The position numbers and the translations under genes were made by a program. Shown one piece after another: positions 1 to 7,962 of a stretch of DNA of 32,401 nucleotides (positions are counted from its first letter, which is position 1; the number at the start of each line of letters is the position of its first letter). Location of the stretch: contig DATLUE010000412.1 in assembly GCA_035533255.1 (NCBI GenBank), positions 1 through 32,401 on the forward strand, given 5' to 3'. The notes beneath the pieces are model-generated. The model saw nothing but the letters and a program-made list of their open reading frames with translations, was not told the origin of the DNA and ran no database searches. Origin of the DNA: CAIKMD01 sp035533255. GTDB taxonomy: Bacteria > Pseudomonadota > Alphaproteobacteria > ATCC43930 > CGMCC-115725.

Positions 1-573
1 CTGTTGCGGCCGATCCTTTACGCGGCGGTGCTGTTCAATACCTCGTTCTTCGTCATGCAGGCGGTCTATGTGCCCTACGCGGTGCACAGCCTCGGCATGT
101 CCGCCTCGGCGATCGGCTTCAGCTTTGCCGCGAATGGCGTCGGCCTCGTCGGCGGCGCGTTGCTGGCGCCGCGGCTGTCGCGGTTGATCCCGCCGGGGGT
201 TTTCATCACCATCGGTCCAGTTTCCGGCTTCGTGGCGTCGGCGCTGATGGCGCTGACGATCCTGTGGCCGACCGGATGGCTCGCGGGGATCAGCTATTTC
301 GTCATGGGTCTCGGGCCGATGCTGTGGATCATCGGCACCGCGACCTTGCGCCAGATTGTGACGCCGCCGGCTTTGCTCGGCCGGGTCGCGGCGGTGAATT
401 TGATGGCGACCCAGGGCGCCCGGCCGATTGGCGCGGCGATCGGCGCGCTGCTCGGCGGCGCTTATGGCGCCAAGATCTGTCTCGTGGTCGCGGCCATCGG
501 CTTTCTGGTGCAGGTGGTCGTGGTGCTGCGCTCGCCGATACCGCATATGCGGCGGCAGCCCCCTGTCGCCTGA
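1..573 (+). CDS. MFS transporter, C-terminal part (cut by window edge)
   Basis: The frame is open from the first base, so the gene begins outside the window; about 190 C-terminal residues remain. They form alternating hydrophobic helices separated by short basic loops, for example a Gly/Ala-rich segment around residues 40-60 followed by APRLSRLIPP. A loop reading RQIVTPPALLGRVAAVN closely resembles the conserved cytoplasmic loop of DHA-type MFS exporters. The protein should be an inner-membrane secondary transporter, but the substrate cannot be read from this half. It is followed after about 95 bases by a binding-protein gene on the same strand, with no sign that the two are functionally linked. 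The family call is fairly sure; specificity is unknown. Confidence 0.8.
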   Translation: MLRPILYAAVLFNTSFFVMQAVYVPYAVHSLGMSASAIGFSFAANGVGLVGGALLAPRLSRLIPPGVFITIGPVSGFVASALMALTILWPTGWLAGISYFVMGLGPMLWIIGTATLRQIVTPPALLGRVAAVNLMATQGARPIGAAIGALLGGAYGAKICLVVAAIGFLVQVVVVLRSPIPHMRRQPPVA

Positions 574-667
574 CCGCTGAGCGCGCGGCGCTCGCGAGCC
601 GCTTGGCAATTGCCGGCCGATCGGCAAATCTCCGGCAGCGGGAAAAATGCCACCGGGGAGGAATGCG

Positions 668-1645
668 ATGAAGATGCGATCTGGAAGATGGCTTGCGGCC
701 GGTGCCGGCGCGGCGCTGGCGCTCGGCCTGCTGGGCGGAGCGTCGCAAGCGACGCCGCTGCGTGTCGGCAAGCCGCAAGGCGAGGTGTTCTCGTTCGTGC
801 CGCTCGATGTCGGGATCGAGGAAGGCATCTTCAAAAAACACGGAGTCGACGTCGCGGAGATCGATCTCGGCGGCGCCGCCAAGCTGCAGCAGGCGCTCGC
901 CGCCCAGGCGATCGATATCGGCCTCGGCTCGGGCCCGGCGCTCGCCTTCATCGCCAAGGGCGCGCCGCAGCTCGGCATCGCCGCGATGGCGGGGCCGCCC
1001 CTGGTGATGACGCTGATCGTCGCCAAGGACGGGCCGATCAAGACGGTCGCCGATCTCAAAGGCAAGACGGTCTCGATCTCCTCGCCGGGCGGCGTGCCCG
1101 AATGGATGGTGCGCGAGCTGTCGCGCCGGCAGGGTTGGGGACCCGATGGCATCAAGATGATCGGGCTCGGCTCGGATTCGGCGCAGGTCGCGGCGATGCG
1201 CACCAATCAGGTCGTCGGCATGCCCAACGATATCGGCGTCGCGGAGAAGCTCGAGGACGAGGGCATCGCGCGCATCCTCGTCCGTTTCGGCGACATCGTG
1301 CCGACCTTCATCATGCATGTGATCTTCGCCGGCGACGACGTCATCCAGAAGCGGCCCGACGATCTGCGCAGATTCCTTGCCGGTTGGTTCGACACCATTG
1401 CCTATATGCGCGCGCACAAAGCCGACGTCGTGCGGATCGGCGCGCAGGTCACCCACGTCTCTCCGGCGATCGAGAGCCGGGTCTATGATGCCGTGATGCC
1501 GATGTTTTCCAGCACCGGCCGCTTCGATCCGAAGGCCACGGCGATCCTCGCGCGCTCGTTCGTCGAGCTGAAGCTGCTGCCGACCGAGCCCGACATGACC
1601 AAGCTCTACACCGAGAAATTCCTGCCGGCCACGGCGGCGAAATAG
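668..1645 (+). CDS. NMT1/SsuA-like ABC transporter substrate-binding protein
   Basis: Periplasmic solute-binding protein of 325 residues. The ATG at 668 is preferred over the in-frame ATG at 647 because a GGGGAGG ribosome site at 655-661 lies between them, at good spacing for 668. The N-terminus is a signal peptide (basic MKMRSGRW, a Gly/Ala/Leu core, cleavage after ASQA). The mature part has features of the nitrate/sulfonate/taurine-type fold: FVPLDVGIEEGIFKKHGVDV near the start, a GGAAKLQQALAAQAIDIG segment, and the DLKGKTVSIS motif that opens domain 2. No permease or ATPase gene is adjacent, so it is an orphan receptor that must use a transporter encoded elsewhere, or act with the neighbouring amidohydrolase's substrate. 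That last idea is only positional inference. Confidence 0.85.
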   Translation: MKMRSGRWLAAGAGAALALGLLGGASQATPLRVGKPQGEVFSFVPLDVGIEEGIFKKHGVDVAEIDLGGAAKLQQALAAQAIDIGLGSGPALAFIAKGAPQLGIAAMAGPPLVMTLIVAKDGPIKTVADLKGKTVSISSPGGVPEWMVRELSRRQGWGPDGIKMIGLGSDSAQVAAMRTNQVVGMPNDIGVAEKLEDEGIARILVRFGDIVPTFIMHVIFAGDDVIQKRPDDLRRFLAGWFDTIAYMRAHKADVVRIGAQVTHVSPAIESRVYDAVMPMFSSTGRFDPKATAILARSFVELKLLPTEPDMTKLYTEKFLPATAAK

Positions 1646-1736
1646 CCGCCCGCAACGTGGCGGCGAAGGGATTTTGCGGTTCCGCGGGATCGCCTATGAT
1701 TTGGGCAAACGGTACTGGTTAAAGAGGACGCCAATT

Positions 1737-2969
1737 ATGGACACCGCCAATTTCCGCGATCTCTCGGTCGAGGAATTCGACACCACCACCTTGTTGCAGC
1801 ACGCCGCCCAGCAGGCGATCCAGCGGCGCTACGAGGATTTCTTCATCGCCGATGTCGACGGCCATCACTACGAGACCGAATCCTTCAAGACCGTGGTCAA
1901 TTATATTGAAGACCCGGTGATGCGCGACCAGGCCAAATATCAGGGCTTCGGCGGCGGCGGCGGCATCGCCGGCGCCCAGGGCGGCTACCAATCGGTGATG
2001 GGGCGCGTCACGCGCTATCCCGGCCGGGCCAAGGAAAAGACGCCGCCGGTGCCGCATCGCGACATCACGTTGACGAAGCGCTGGATGGATGCGATCGGCA
2101 TCGACGTCGTGTGCATGTTCCCGACGCCGATGCTCAATCTCGGCCTGACGCCGCGCGCCGAGGTCGAGGTCGCGCTGTCGCGCGCCTATAATCGCTGGCT
2201 GTGCGAGGAGGTGCTGCAGCAGGAGCCGCGGATTCGCTCGTCGCTCTATTTGCCGCTCAACGATCCCGAAGCCAGCTATCGGATGGTCAAGGATTTCGGC
2301 GACAAGAAGGGCGTGATCGGCTTCACCATCTGCTCGCCGCATTACAAGGCGGTCTACGACAACGCCTATGCGAAGACCTATGCGCTGATCGAGGAAATGG
2401 GCATGCCGCTCGTCTTCCACGGCGCCTTCGCCTGGGGCGGCGATCAAAGCATCTCGCTGTGCAATCGCTTCCTCGCCGTGCACGCGCTGGGCTTTTCCTG
2501 GTTCAACATCCTCCACTGCACCAACTGGCTGTGCAACGGCATGCCCGAGCGCTTCCCGAAGCTCAAAGTCGCCTGGGTCGAGAGCGGCCTTGCCTGGATA
2601 CCGTTCCTGATGCAGCGGCTCGACAATGAATGGATGATGCGCAGCTCGGAGGTGCCGCTGTTGAAGCGCCGGCCCAGCGACTACATGCGCGAGATGTTCT
2701 ATTCGACGCAGCCGATGGAGATGGTGCATAACCGCGAGGCGCTCGAGCTGACCTTCAAGATGATCAACGCCGAGAGGCAATTGCTCTACGCCTCGGACTA
2801 CCCGCATTGGGATATGGATTTGCCATCGACGATCTACGATCTGCCGTTTCTCGGCGAGACCGCGAAGCGCAACATCCTTGGCGGCAACGCCAAGCGCTTC
2901 TTCAACCTCGAGCCGGTGCTGAGCGAAACCAAGATCAAGCGCCTCGCCGGCCACCTGGCGGTGGAATAG
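1737..2969 (+). CDS. Amidohydrolase 2 (ACMSD-like) family metal-dependent hydrolase/decarboxylase
   Basis: 410 residues from the ATG at 1737, which has an AGAGG site at 1723-1727; an earlier in-frame start at 1674 lacks one and adds a non-conserved leader. The TIM-barrel amidohydrolase signature is visible: DVDGHHYE at residues 39-46 (N-terminal metal site), VFHGAFAWGG in the middle, LHCTNWLCNG with PERFPKLKVAWVESG following, and the C-terminal ASDYPHWD holding the catalytic Asp. The FPKLKV...E.G...W segment is typical of the ACMSD branch, whose members decarboxylate or hydrolyse aromatic-ring cleavage products using Zn or Mn. A Gly-rich insert lies around residues 75-90. The enzyme should be cytoplasmic, as there is no signal peptide. 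It sits 91 bases after the binding protein, so the two may be co-transcribed. The exact substrate is unknown. Confidence 0.87.
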   Translation: MDTANFRDLSVEEFDTTTLLQHAAQQAIQRRYEDFFIADVDGHHYETESFKTVVNYIEDPVMRDQAKYQGFGGGGGIAGAQGGYQSVMGRVTRYPGRAKEKTPPVPHRDITLTKRWMDAIGIDVVCMFPTPMLNLGLTPRAEVEVALSRAYNRWLCEEVLQQEPRIRSSLYLPLNDPEASYRMVKDFGDKKGVIGFTICSPHYKAVYDNAYAKTYALIEEMGMPLVFHGAFAWGGDQSISLCNRFLAVHALGFSWFNILHCTNWLCNGMPERFPKLKVAWVESGLAWIPFLMQRLDNEWMMRSSEVPLLKRRPSDYMREMFYSTQPMEMVHNREALELTFKMINAERQLLYASDYPHWDMDLPSTIYDLPFLGETAKRNILGGNAKRFFNLEPVLSETKIKRLAGHLAVE

Positions 2970-3008
2970 CGCGCCGGTCTCGCCGTCACGGGATCGAGGC
3001 GGCAGCGA

Positions 3009-6000
3009 TCAGCGCGGAGCGGGGCCGGCCGCGGTGGTTCCCTGCCGACCGCGCCAATGCAGGTAAAGCGCGGGAAGCAGGTTCGTGCTGAGCAGCGCGC
3101 TCCACAGAATGCCGCCGAGAATGACAATCGCCAGCCCTTGCTCGGGAGCGGCGCCCTGGCCCCAGCCCAGCGCCGTCGGCAGCATGCCGAGAATGGCCGT
3201 CAGCGTCGTCAACAGGATCGGGCGGAAGCGCACATGCACCGCCTCGCGCACCGCCGCTTCCAATGCCATGCCTTGAGCCTCGCGGCGGCGCGCATAGTGC
3301 AAGAGGACGATGCCCTGCCTGAGGCTGAGGCCGATCAGCGTGACGAAGGCGATCAGCCCGGCTGCGTTGAGGCCGACGCCGCTAACCGCGAGCGCGAGCG
3401 CGCCGCCGGCGAAGGCGAGCGGAACTTGCAGCAATAAGAGGCCGGGAACGAGCCAGCCGTCGAATTGCAGCGCGAGAATGCCGGCCATGAGGATGATCGC
3501 CGCGATGCCCGCGATCGCCAGCCGCACCGCCGCGCTTTCGAGCTGCGGATAGAGGCCCCCGAACGCAATGCGATAGCCGGCCGGGACTTTGAGGCTGGCG
3601 ATCGCGCGCTGCGCGGCGGCAATGGCGGAGCCGGGCGCGGCGTTCGGCGTCGCCAGAATGTCGAGGGCGCGCGCGCCGTCGATGTGACGAAGCTGGTCGG
3701 GCGTGACGACGAGATCGAGCGTCGCGAGCTGGCCGAGCGGCGTCCAGCCCTTCGTGCGGATCGGCAGAAGGCGCAGCGCAGCGAGCGATTTCTCGGGCGC
3801 GTCGGCCAGACGCACATAGAGATCGAGCGGATAATTTCCCTCGGGCACGGTCGCGACGATTTCGCCCGCGAGCAGCGGCTTCAATTGGGCATAGAGCCCG
3901 GCCGGCGTCAGCCCATAGGCGGCCAGCGTCGCCGGGTTGGGCTCGATCGCCAGCTCGGTCACGGGATAGGCGTCGTTGTTGAAGACGTCGGTGAGCGCGG
4001 GCACCCGCCGCAAGCGCGCGACGATGTCGTTCGAGATTTTGCGCATCTCTTGGATATGGTCGCCGAAAAGATGAATGACGAACGGCTGCGGCAGGCCCGA
4101 AAGACTCTCGCCGACGCGTTCGACCGTCGGCGTGTCGAGCGCCAATTGTACGCCGCTCGTGCTGCTCTCTCGCTGAATGCGCGCGCCGATACTATCGAGG
4201 CTGTTCGCGTTGACGTTGGGTTTGAGACGCAGTTGAATTTCGCCCGCATAGGCGGGCTCGGTGTAGGCGCTATTGGCGGGCGATCCGATTCGCGCGAAGA
4301 CATGCGCCACCGCCGGATCGGCCCTGAGGCGCCGCGTGATGCCCAAGACCGCGGTCTCGGTCTCGGCAAGGCTGCTGCCCGGCGGCAAGGTGAAGCTTTC
4401 GAGCAAGACCCCTTCATTCGGGAGCGGCAGAAAGTTGACGGGAACAAACACGAGGCCGGCGAGCGCCACGAGCAGCACCGCCGCCGCCGCAACCAGACCG
4501 AGCCGCGGGAAGCGCATGGCCTGGCCGAGCAGACGCTCGTTGAGCCGCCGCAAGGCGCCGACGGCCCGTCCGCCGCTGGTTTCGTGGCTGGCCGGCTGCG
4601 CCTTCAAGAAGCCGAGTGCGAAAGGGATGAAGGTCAGCGATACGAAGAGCGAGGTCAAAAGAGCGCCCGACATGGCAAGCGCGAAGGGAACGAAGAACAG
4701 GCCCGCAAGACCGCCAACGAACATCAGCGGCAGGAAGACGGCGACGACGGTGACGGTCCCGGTGATGTCGGGGCCGGCGATCCCGGCAAGGCCGCTCCGG
4801 ATGCCGGCCCAGCGCCCGTCGCCTTGCTCCCAGCGGTGATAGATGCTCTCGAGCACGATGATCGCGTCGTCCGCCAGAATGCCGATCGCGACGCTGAGCG
4901 CGCCGAGGGTCATCAAATCGAGGCTCTGGCCCAAGGCATAAAGCCAGGCGATGCCGAGCAGCAGCGACAACGGGATGCTGATCGCGAGTGCCCAGATGGC
5001 GCGCCCGGTGCCCAGAATCCAGAGCAGCACCAGGACCGCAAGCGCCGCGCCGAGCAGCAGATTGCGCCCGAGATCGGTGCCGATGACGCCGACCAGATAT
5101 CCTTGATCGTAGATATTGATCCAGCGGACGCCGGGCGGCATCTCCGGCAGCGTCGCGGCAAGCGTGGTTCGCACCGCGCGCGTGACTTGCGCACTCGACG
5201 CACCCGGCTGTTTCAGAACCGTGAGCGCGATGCTGGGCAGGCCGTCGAGCAGGGCGGCACTGTGCGTCGGTACCGGCCCGCGCGAGATCCGCGCGAGCGC
5301 TTCGAGCGGGATCGGCCCGTGAGCGCCGGCGACCGCGATCCGCCGGAGCGCGGCCGATTGCGCCGGCGTGCTGCGTGCCTCGACCAGCACGTCTTGATGC
5401 CCCAGCGAAAGATAGCCGGCGGCGCCCAGCACCACTTGCTGGCGCAGCGCCGCGACGATGGCGCTGGGGGCGACGCCGTAATGGTTCATCGCCTGAAGAT
5501 TCGGCGCAATCCATAAAGCCTCGTCGCCGCTGCCATAGACCTCGACCTGCTGGACCCCGGGAAGCGCCCGCAATTGCGGCACCACGCGCGTCAGGATCGC
5601 GCGCTGCACGTCGACCGGCGCCACGTTGTCGGGCAGCGCGGCGGCGTAGTCGGCGACCTCGTTGATCGCGTTGCCCATGATCTCGGCATAGGGCTCGACG
5701 GCGGCCGGCAATCGGCCGCGGGCGCGATCGATCGCGCCGTTCACCGCTTGCAGATCCTGCGACGGCGTGGTTCCGGCGCGGAAGCGCACGTCGTCCTCGA
5801 CGACGCCATTTCCCATCGTCGAGCGCAGGCTGGTCACATCGGGAAGGGATAGGAGCTGGCTTTCGAGCGGCCGGACGATCAGGGTCTCGAGCTGGCGCGC
5901 GGTGGCGCCCGGCTCGTGGGTGACGACGCTGATCTGGGGAAAATCGAAGCGCGGCAGCACTTCCACCGGAATTTGCCGGAACGCATAAACGCCATAGGCG

Positions 6001-6074
6001 GCAAGCCCGCCATAGATCAGGATCCAAAGCAGCGGCCGCAGGGCAATCCGCTTGATCTCGTCGAACAGCGCCAT
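3009..6074 (-). CDS. RND efflux transporter permease
   Basis: 1021 residues, full length for an RND inner-membrane pump driven by proton import. TM1 lies near residues 14-32, followed by the conserved RQIPVEVLPRFDFPQI segment. Paired acidic residues D402-D403 in GILADDAIIVLES match the proton-relay Asp pair of AcrB TM4. A large second periplasmic loop starts after about residue 540, and the C-terminal block contains RFRPILLTTLTAILGMLP. The adaptor gene lies 6 bases upstream on the same strand, so the two form an operon; no outer-membrane channel gene is adjacent. The operon diverges from a two-component system that is its likely regulator. The protein differs from the pump at 15665-18745 and is not a recent duplicate. 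It could export drugs, metals or envelope compounds; the Asp pair favours the proton-coupled class but not one substrate. Confidence 0.92.
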   Translation of the reverse strand: MALFDEIKRIALRPLLWILIYGGLAAYGVYAFRQIPVEVLPRFDFPQISVVTHEPGATARQLETLIVRPLESQLLSLPDVTSLRSTMGNGVVEDDVRFRAGTTPSQDLQAVNGAIDRARGRLPAAVEPYAEIMGNAINEVADYAAALPDNVAPVDVQRAILTRVVPQLRALPGVQQVEVYGSGDEALWIAPNLQAMNHYGVAPSAIVAALRQQVVLGAAGYLSLGHQDVLVEARSTPAQSAALRRIAVAGAHGPIPLEALARISRGPVPTHSAALLDGLPSIALTVLKQPGASSAQVTRAVRTTLAATLPEMPPGVRWINIYDQGYLVGVIGTDLGRNLLLGAALAVLVLLWILGTGRAIWALAISIPLSLLLGIAWLYALGQSLDLMTLGALSVAIGILADDAIIVLESIYHRWEQGDGRWAGIRSGLAGIAGPDITGTVTVVAVFLPLMFVGGLAGLFFVPFALAMSGALLTSLFVSLTFIPFALGFLKAQPASHETSGGRAVGALRRLNERLLGQAMRFPRLGLVAAAAVLLVALAGLVFVPVNFLPLPNEGVLLESFTLPPGSSLAETETAVLGITRRLRADPAVAHVFARIGSPANSAYTEPAYAGEIQLRLKPNVNANSLDSIGARIQRESSTSGVQLALDTPTVERVGESLSGLPQPFVIHLFGDHIQEMRKISNDIVARLRRVPALTDVFNNDAYPVTELAIEPNPATLAAYGLTPAGLYAQLKPLLAGEIVATVPEGNYPLDLYVRLADAPEKSLAALRLLPIRTKGWTPLGQLATLDLVVTPDQLRHIDGARALDILATPNAAPGSAIAAAQRAIASLKVPAGYRIAFGGLYPQLESAAVRLAIAGIAAIILMAGILALQFDGWLVPGLLLLQVPLAFAGGALALAVSGVGLNAAGLIAFVTLIGLSLRQGIVLLHYARRREAQGMALEAAVREAVHVRFRPILLTTLTAILGMLPTALGWGQGAAPEQGLAIVILGGILWSALLSTNLLPALYLHWRGRQGTTAAGPAPR

Positions 6075-6080
6075 GTCGCG

Positions 6081-7115
6081 TCAGTCGGGCGGCTGAAACT
6101 GTGCGCCGATGCCGCGATGGAACTCGAGATATGGGTCGGCGACCACGACCTCGGCCCCGGGCGCGAGCCCCTTCGTAACCAGCGTCATCGCACCGTGGCT
6201 GGGGCCGGGCGTAACGCTCTGCGGCTGGTTGCCGTTGGCGGTATGAACCAGCACCCACCAGTGCGCCCGGTCGAGGATCAGCGCTCGGGTCGGTACCGCG
6301 ACGCCGGAGAGCGTTCCGGTCTCGACCGTTACTGTGCCGGCCTCGCCGTCGAGCCAAGCGGTGCCGTTCGCGCCGTCAAGCGTGACCGTGCGGCCACCAT
6401 CCGGTTGCAACGCTCCGACGATGGCGCGCACGGTTACCGCGATCGCCGCGCCGCCATCTGCGGGCACGAACTGTCCCGCCATGCCGGCTCGAACCGTCGC
6501 GGCATCGGTCCCATAGAAGACGGCGCGCAACCACAAATCGCCGGCCGGCTGCAAGGTCAGGATCGGCTGGCCCGCGGCGATGCGCTCGCCGTCTGCGGCG
6601 TCAACCGTCAAGACACGGCCCGCCTGCGGTGCGCGCAGCGTTGCCAGGTCTTCGGTCTCGCTCAGTTGCGCGCGCGCGGTGGCAAGCCGCGCTTCGGCCT
6701 CGCTCGCCGCGGCCGCGGCACTGGCGACCGTGCCGCGCGTGGCGAGCTTTGCCGCGATCTTCTCGCGTGCGCTCGCGAACGCTTGCTGCGCCGAGGCAAG
6801 CGCGGCCGTGGCACTCGTGAGGGCCGATTGACGTGCAGCAAGAATTGCATCGAAGGAAGGACCGGTAAGCTTGCCCAGCACGGCAGCCGCCGCGACCGCA
6901 TCGCCAGGCCGCGCGGCGAAGTCTTGAAGCACGCCGGTCGCGCCGGCGCGCAGGACCGCCACGGCGCGCGGCTGGACATTGCCATAAGCGGTCGCTTGCA
7001 TGGCGACGGAATCCGCCTTGGCGACCCAGAATCCGCTCGCGGCACTCGCGGGTTGCGCCGCGAACGCCAGCGGGACGATCAGTGCCGCCGTCATGGCGTG
7101 TCCAAAAAAAGGCAT
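6081..7115 (-). CDS. RND efflux periplasmic adaptor (membrane fusion protein)
   Basis: 344 residues from the ATG at 7115; a second ATG at 7094 (MTAALIVPLAFAA) would leave a tighter signal peptide, and either may be used. The signal sequence ends near QPASAAS. The domain order is that of an HlyD/AcrA-type adaptor. A first lipoyl half comes around residues 55-75 (GVLQDFAARPGDAVAAAAVL). An Ala/Arg/Glu-rich alpha-hairpin follows at about 90-150, then the second lipoyl half (LRAPQAGRVLTVDAADGERI). Beta-barrel and membrane-proximal segments follow. The protein bridges the downstream RND permease to an outer-membrane channel, which must come from elsewhere. Its start faces the response-regulator gene across 163 bases that contain two predicted operators. 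Confidence 0.88.
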   Translation of the reverse strand: MPFFGHAMTAALIVPLAFAAQPASAASGFWVAKADSVAMQATAYGNVQPRAVAVLRAGATGVLQDFAARPGDAVAAAAVLGKLTGPSFDAILAARQSALTSATAALASAQQAFASAREKIAAKLATRGTVASAAAAASEAEARLATARAQLSETEDLATLRAPQAGRVLTVDAADGERIAAGQPILTLQPAGDLWLRAVFYGTDAATVRAGMAGQFVPADGGAAIAVTVRAIVGALQPDGGRTVTLDGANGTAWLDGEAGTVTVETGTLSGVAVPTRALILDRAHWWVLVHTANGNQPQSVTPGPSHGAMTLVTKGLAPGAEVVVADPYLEFHRGIGAQFQPPD

Positions 7116-7161
7116 CGCTGGCGACCTTTCGCGAGGCGAATGCCGATTATTCGACCTCTGA

Positions 7162-7179
7162 CCTGACGCGAAGCTGACG
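7162..7179 (+). promoter_or_regulatory. Candidate response-regulator operator, copy 1 (direct repeat)
   Basis: The 18 bases CCTGACGCGAAGCTGACG contain two CTGACG hexamers starting 11 bases apart, the spacing at which OmpR/PhoB-type winged-helix regulators bind in tandem. The same 18-mer recurs inverted at 7220-7237 with one difference. It lies 47 bases upstream of the adaptor start, in the region shared with the response regulator. Assignment to that regulator is inference from position and architecture. Confidence 0.6.
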
Positions 7180-7219
7180 CCGCGGCGCGACGGCCGGGCT
7201 GGACATCGGATTGTCCTGC

Positions 7220-7237
7220 CGTCAGCCTCGCGTCAGG
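7220..7237 (-). promoter_or_regulatory. Candidate response-regulator operator, copy 2 (inverted)
   Basis: Read on the minus strand this is CCTGACGCGAGGCTGACG, matching copy 1 at 17 of 18 positions and again holding two CTGACG hexamers 11 bases apart. The centres of the two copies are 58 bases apart and the copies point toward each other. This one lies 41 bases upstream of the response-regulator ATG, so it could mediate autoregulation. Confidence 0.6.
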
Positions 7238-7278
7238 AACAACCGGTTTGGTCGCTTCTCGGCGAAGCGGAGGCTCGA

Positions 7279-7962
7279 ATGAGAGTGCTGGTCGTCGAGG
7301 ACCACCGCGCCATGCGCGATATGATCAGCGGACATCTGCGGGATCGCGGCTTTGCCGTGGACGCGGTTCAGTGCGGCGACGAAGCGCTCGCGGCCACCGC
7401 CGCGGTCGGCTACGACGCCGTGATCCTCGATCTCGGTCTTCCCGACATGGACGGTATGGAAGTGTTGCGCCGGCTGCGGAATGCGCGAGGCGCCGACCTG
7501 CCGGCCCTCATCCTCACCGCGCGCGACCGCGTCGAAGACCGGGTCGATGGGCTTAATGCCGGCGCGGACGATTACATTCTCAAGCCGTTCGATCTCGCCG
7601 AATTCGAAGCCCGGCTGCGGGCGGTTCTGCGCCGGCCGGGAACGCGTCGCGGCGTGACCTATGTCTTCGGCGACCTCCGTTTCGATCCGGCATCGCGAAC
7701 CGCCGCGGTAGGAACGGCCGAGCTCGACCTGACGCGGCGCGAGGCGGCGGTTCTGGCGGAACTGATGCGGGCGGGCGGTCGCATCGTGGTCAAGGACGCG
7801 CTCGAGGACCGGCTCTACGGCTTCGACGACGAGGTGAGCGGCAACGCGCTCGAGGCCGCGGTCTCGCGGCTGCGACGCAAGCTGACCGATGCCGGATCGG
7901 CGGTACGGATCAGCGCCAGCCGCGGCATCGGCTATCGCGTGAAGGATGGAGCCGCATCATGA
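7279..7962 (+). CDS. OmpR/PhoB-family response regulator
   Basis: 227 residues, preceded by a GGAGG site at 7269-7273. The receiver domain occupies residues 1 to about 115, with the acidic pocket at E7-D8, phospho-acceptor D51 (VILDLGLPDMDGM), T80 in ILTARD and K102 in YILKPFD, so all switch residues are present. The winged-helix DNA-binding domain fills residues 125-225 and ends with the typical VSRLRRKL and RGIGYRV segments. It is a cytoplasmic transcription factor, phosphorylated by the kinase whose gene overlaps its stop codon by 4 bases. It diverges from the adaptor/RND pair, which is its likely target through the paired 11-bp-period repeats in the intergenic region. It resembles the QseB/PmrA/TctD group; the stimulus is unknown. 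Confidence 0.94.
   Translation: MRVLVVEDHRAMRDMISGHLRDRGFAVDAVQCGDEALAATAAVGYDAVILDLGLPDMDGMEVLRRLRNARGADLPALILTARDRVEDRVDGLNAGADDYILKPFDLAEFEARLRAVLRRPGTRRGVTYVFGDLRFDPASRTAAVGTAELDLTRREAAVLAELMRAGGRIVVKDALEDRLYGFDDEVSGNALEAAVSRLRRKLTDAGSAVRISASRGIGYRVKDGAAS

Noticed and set aside
3465..5516. 683-codon plus-strand frame opposite the first RND permease
   Set aside because: Same reason: the minus-strand frame has complete RND motifs, while this one has only biased composition.
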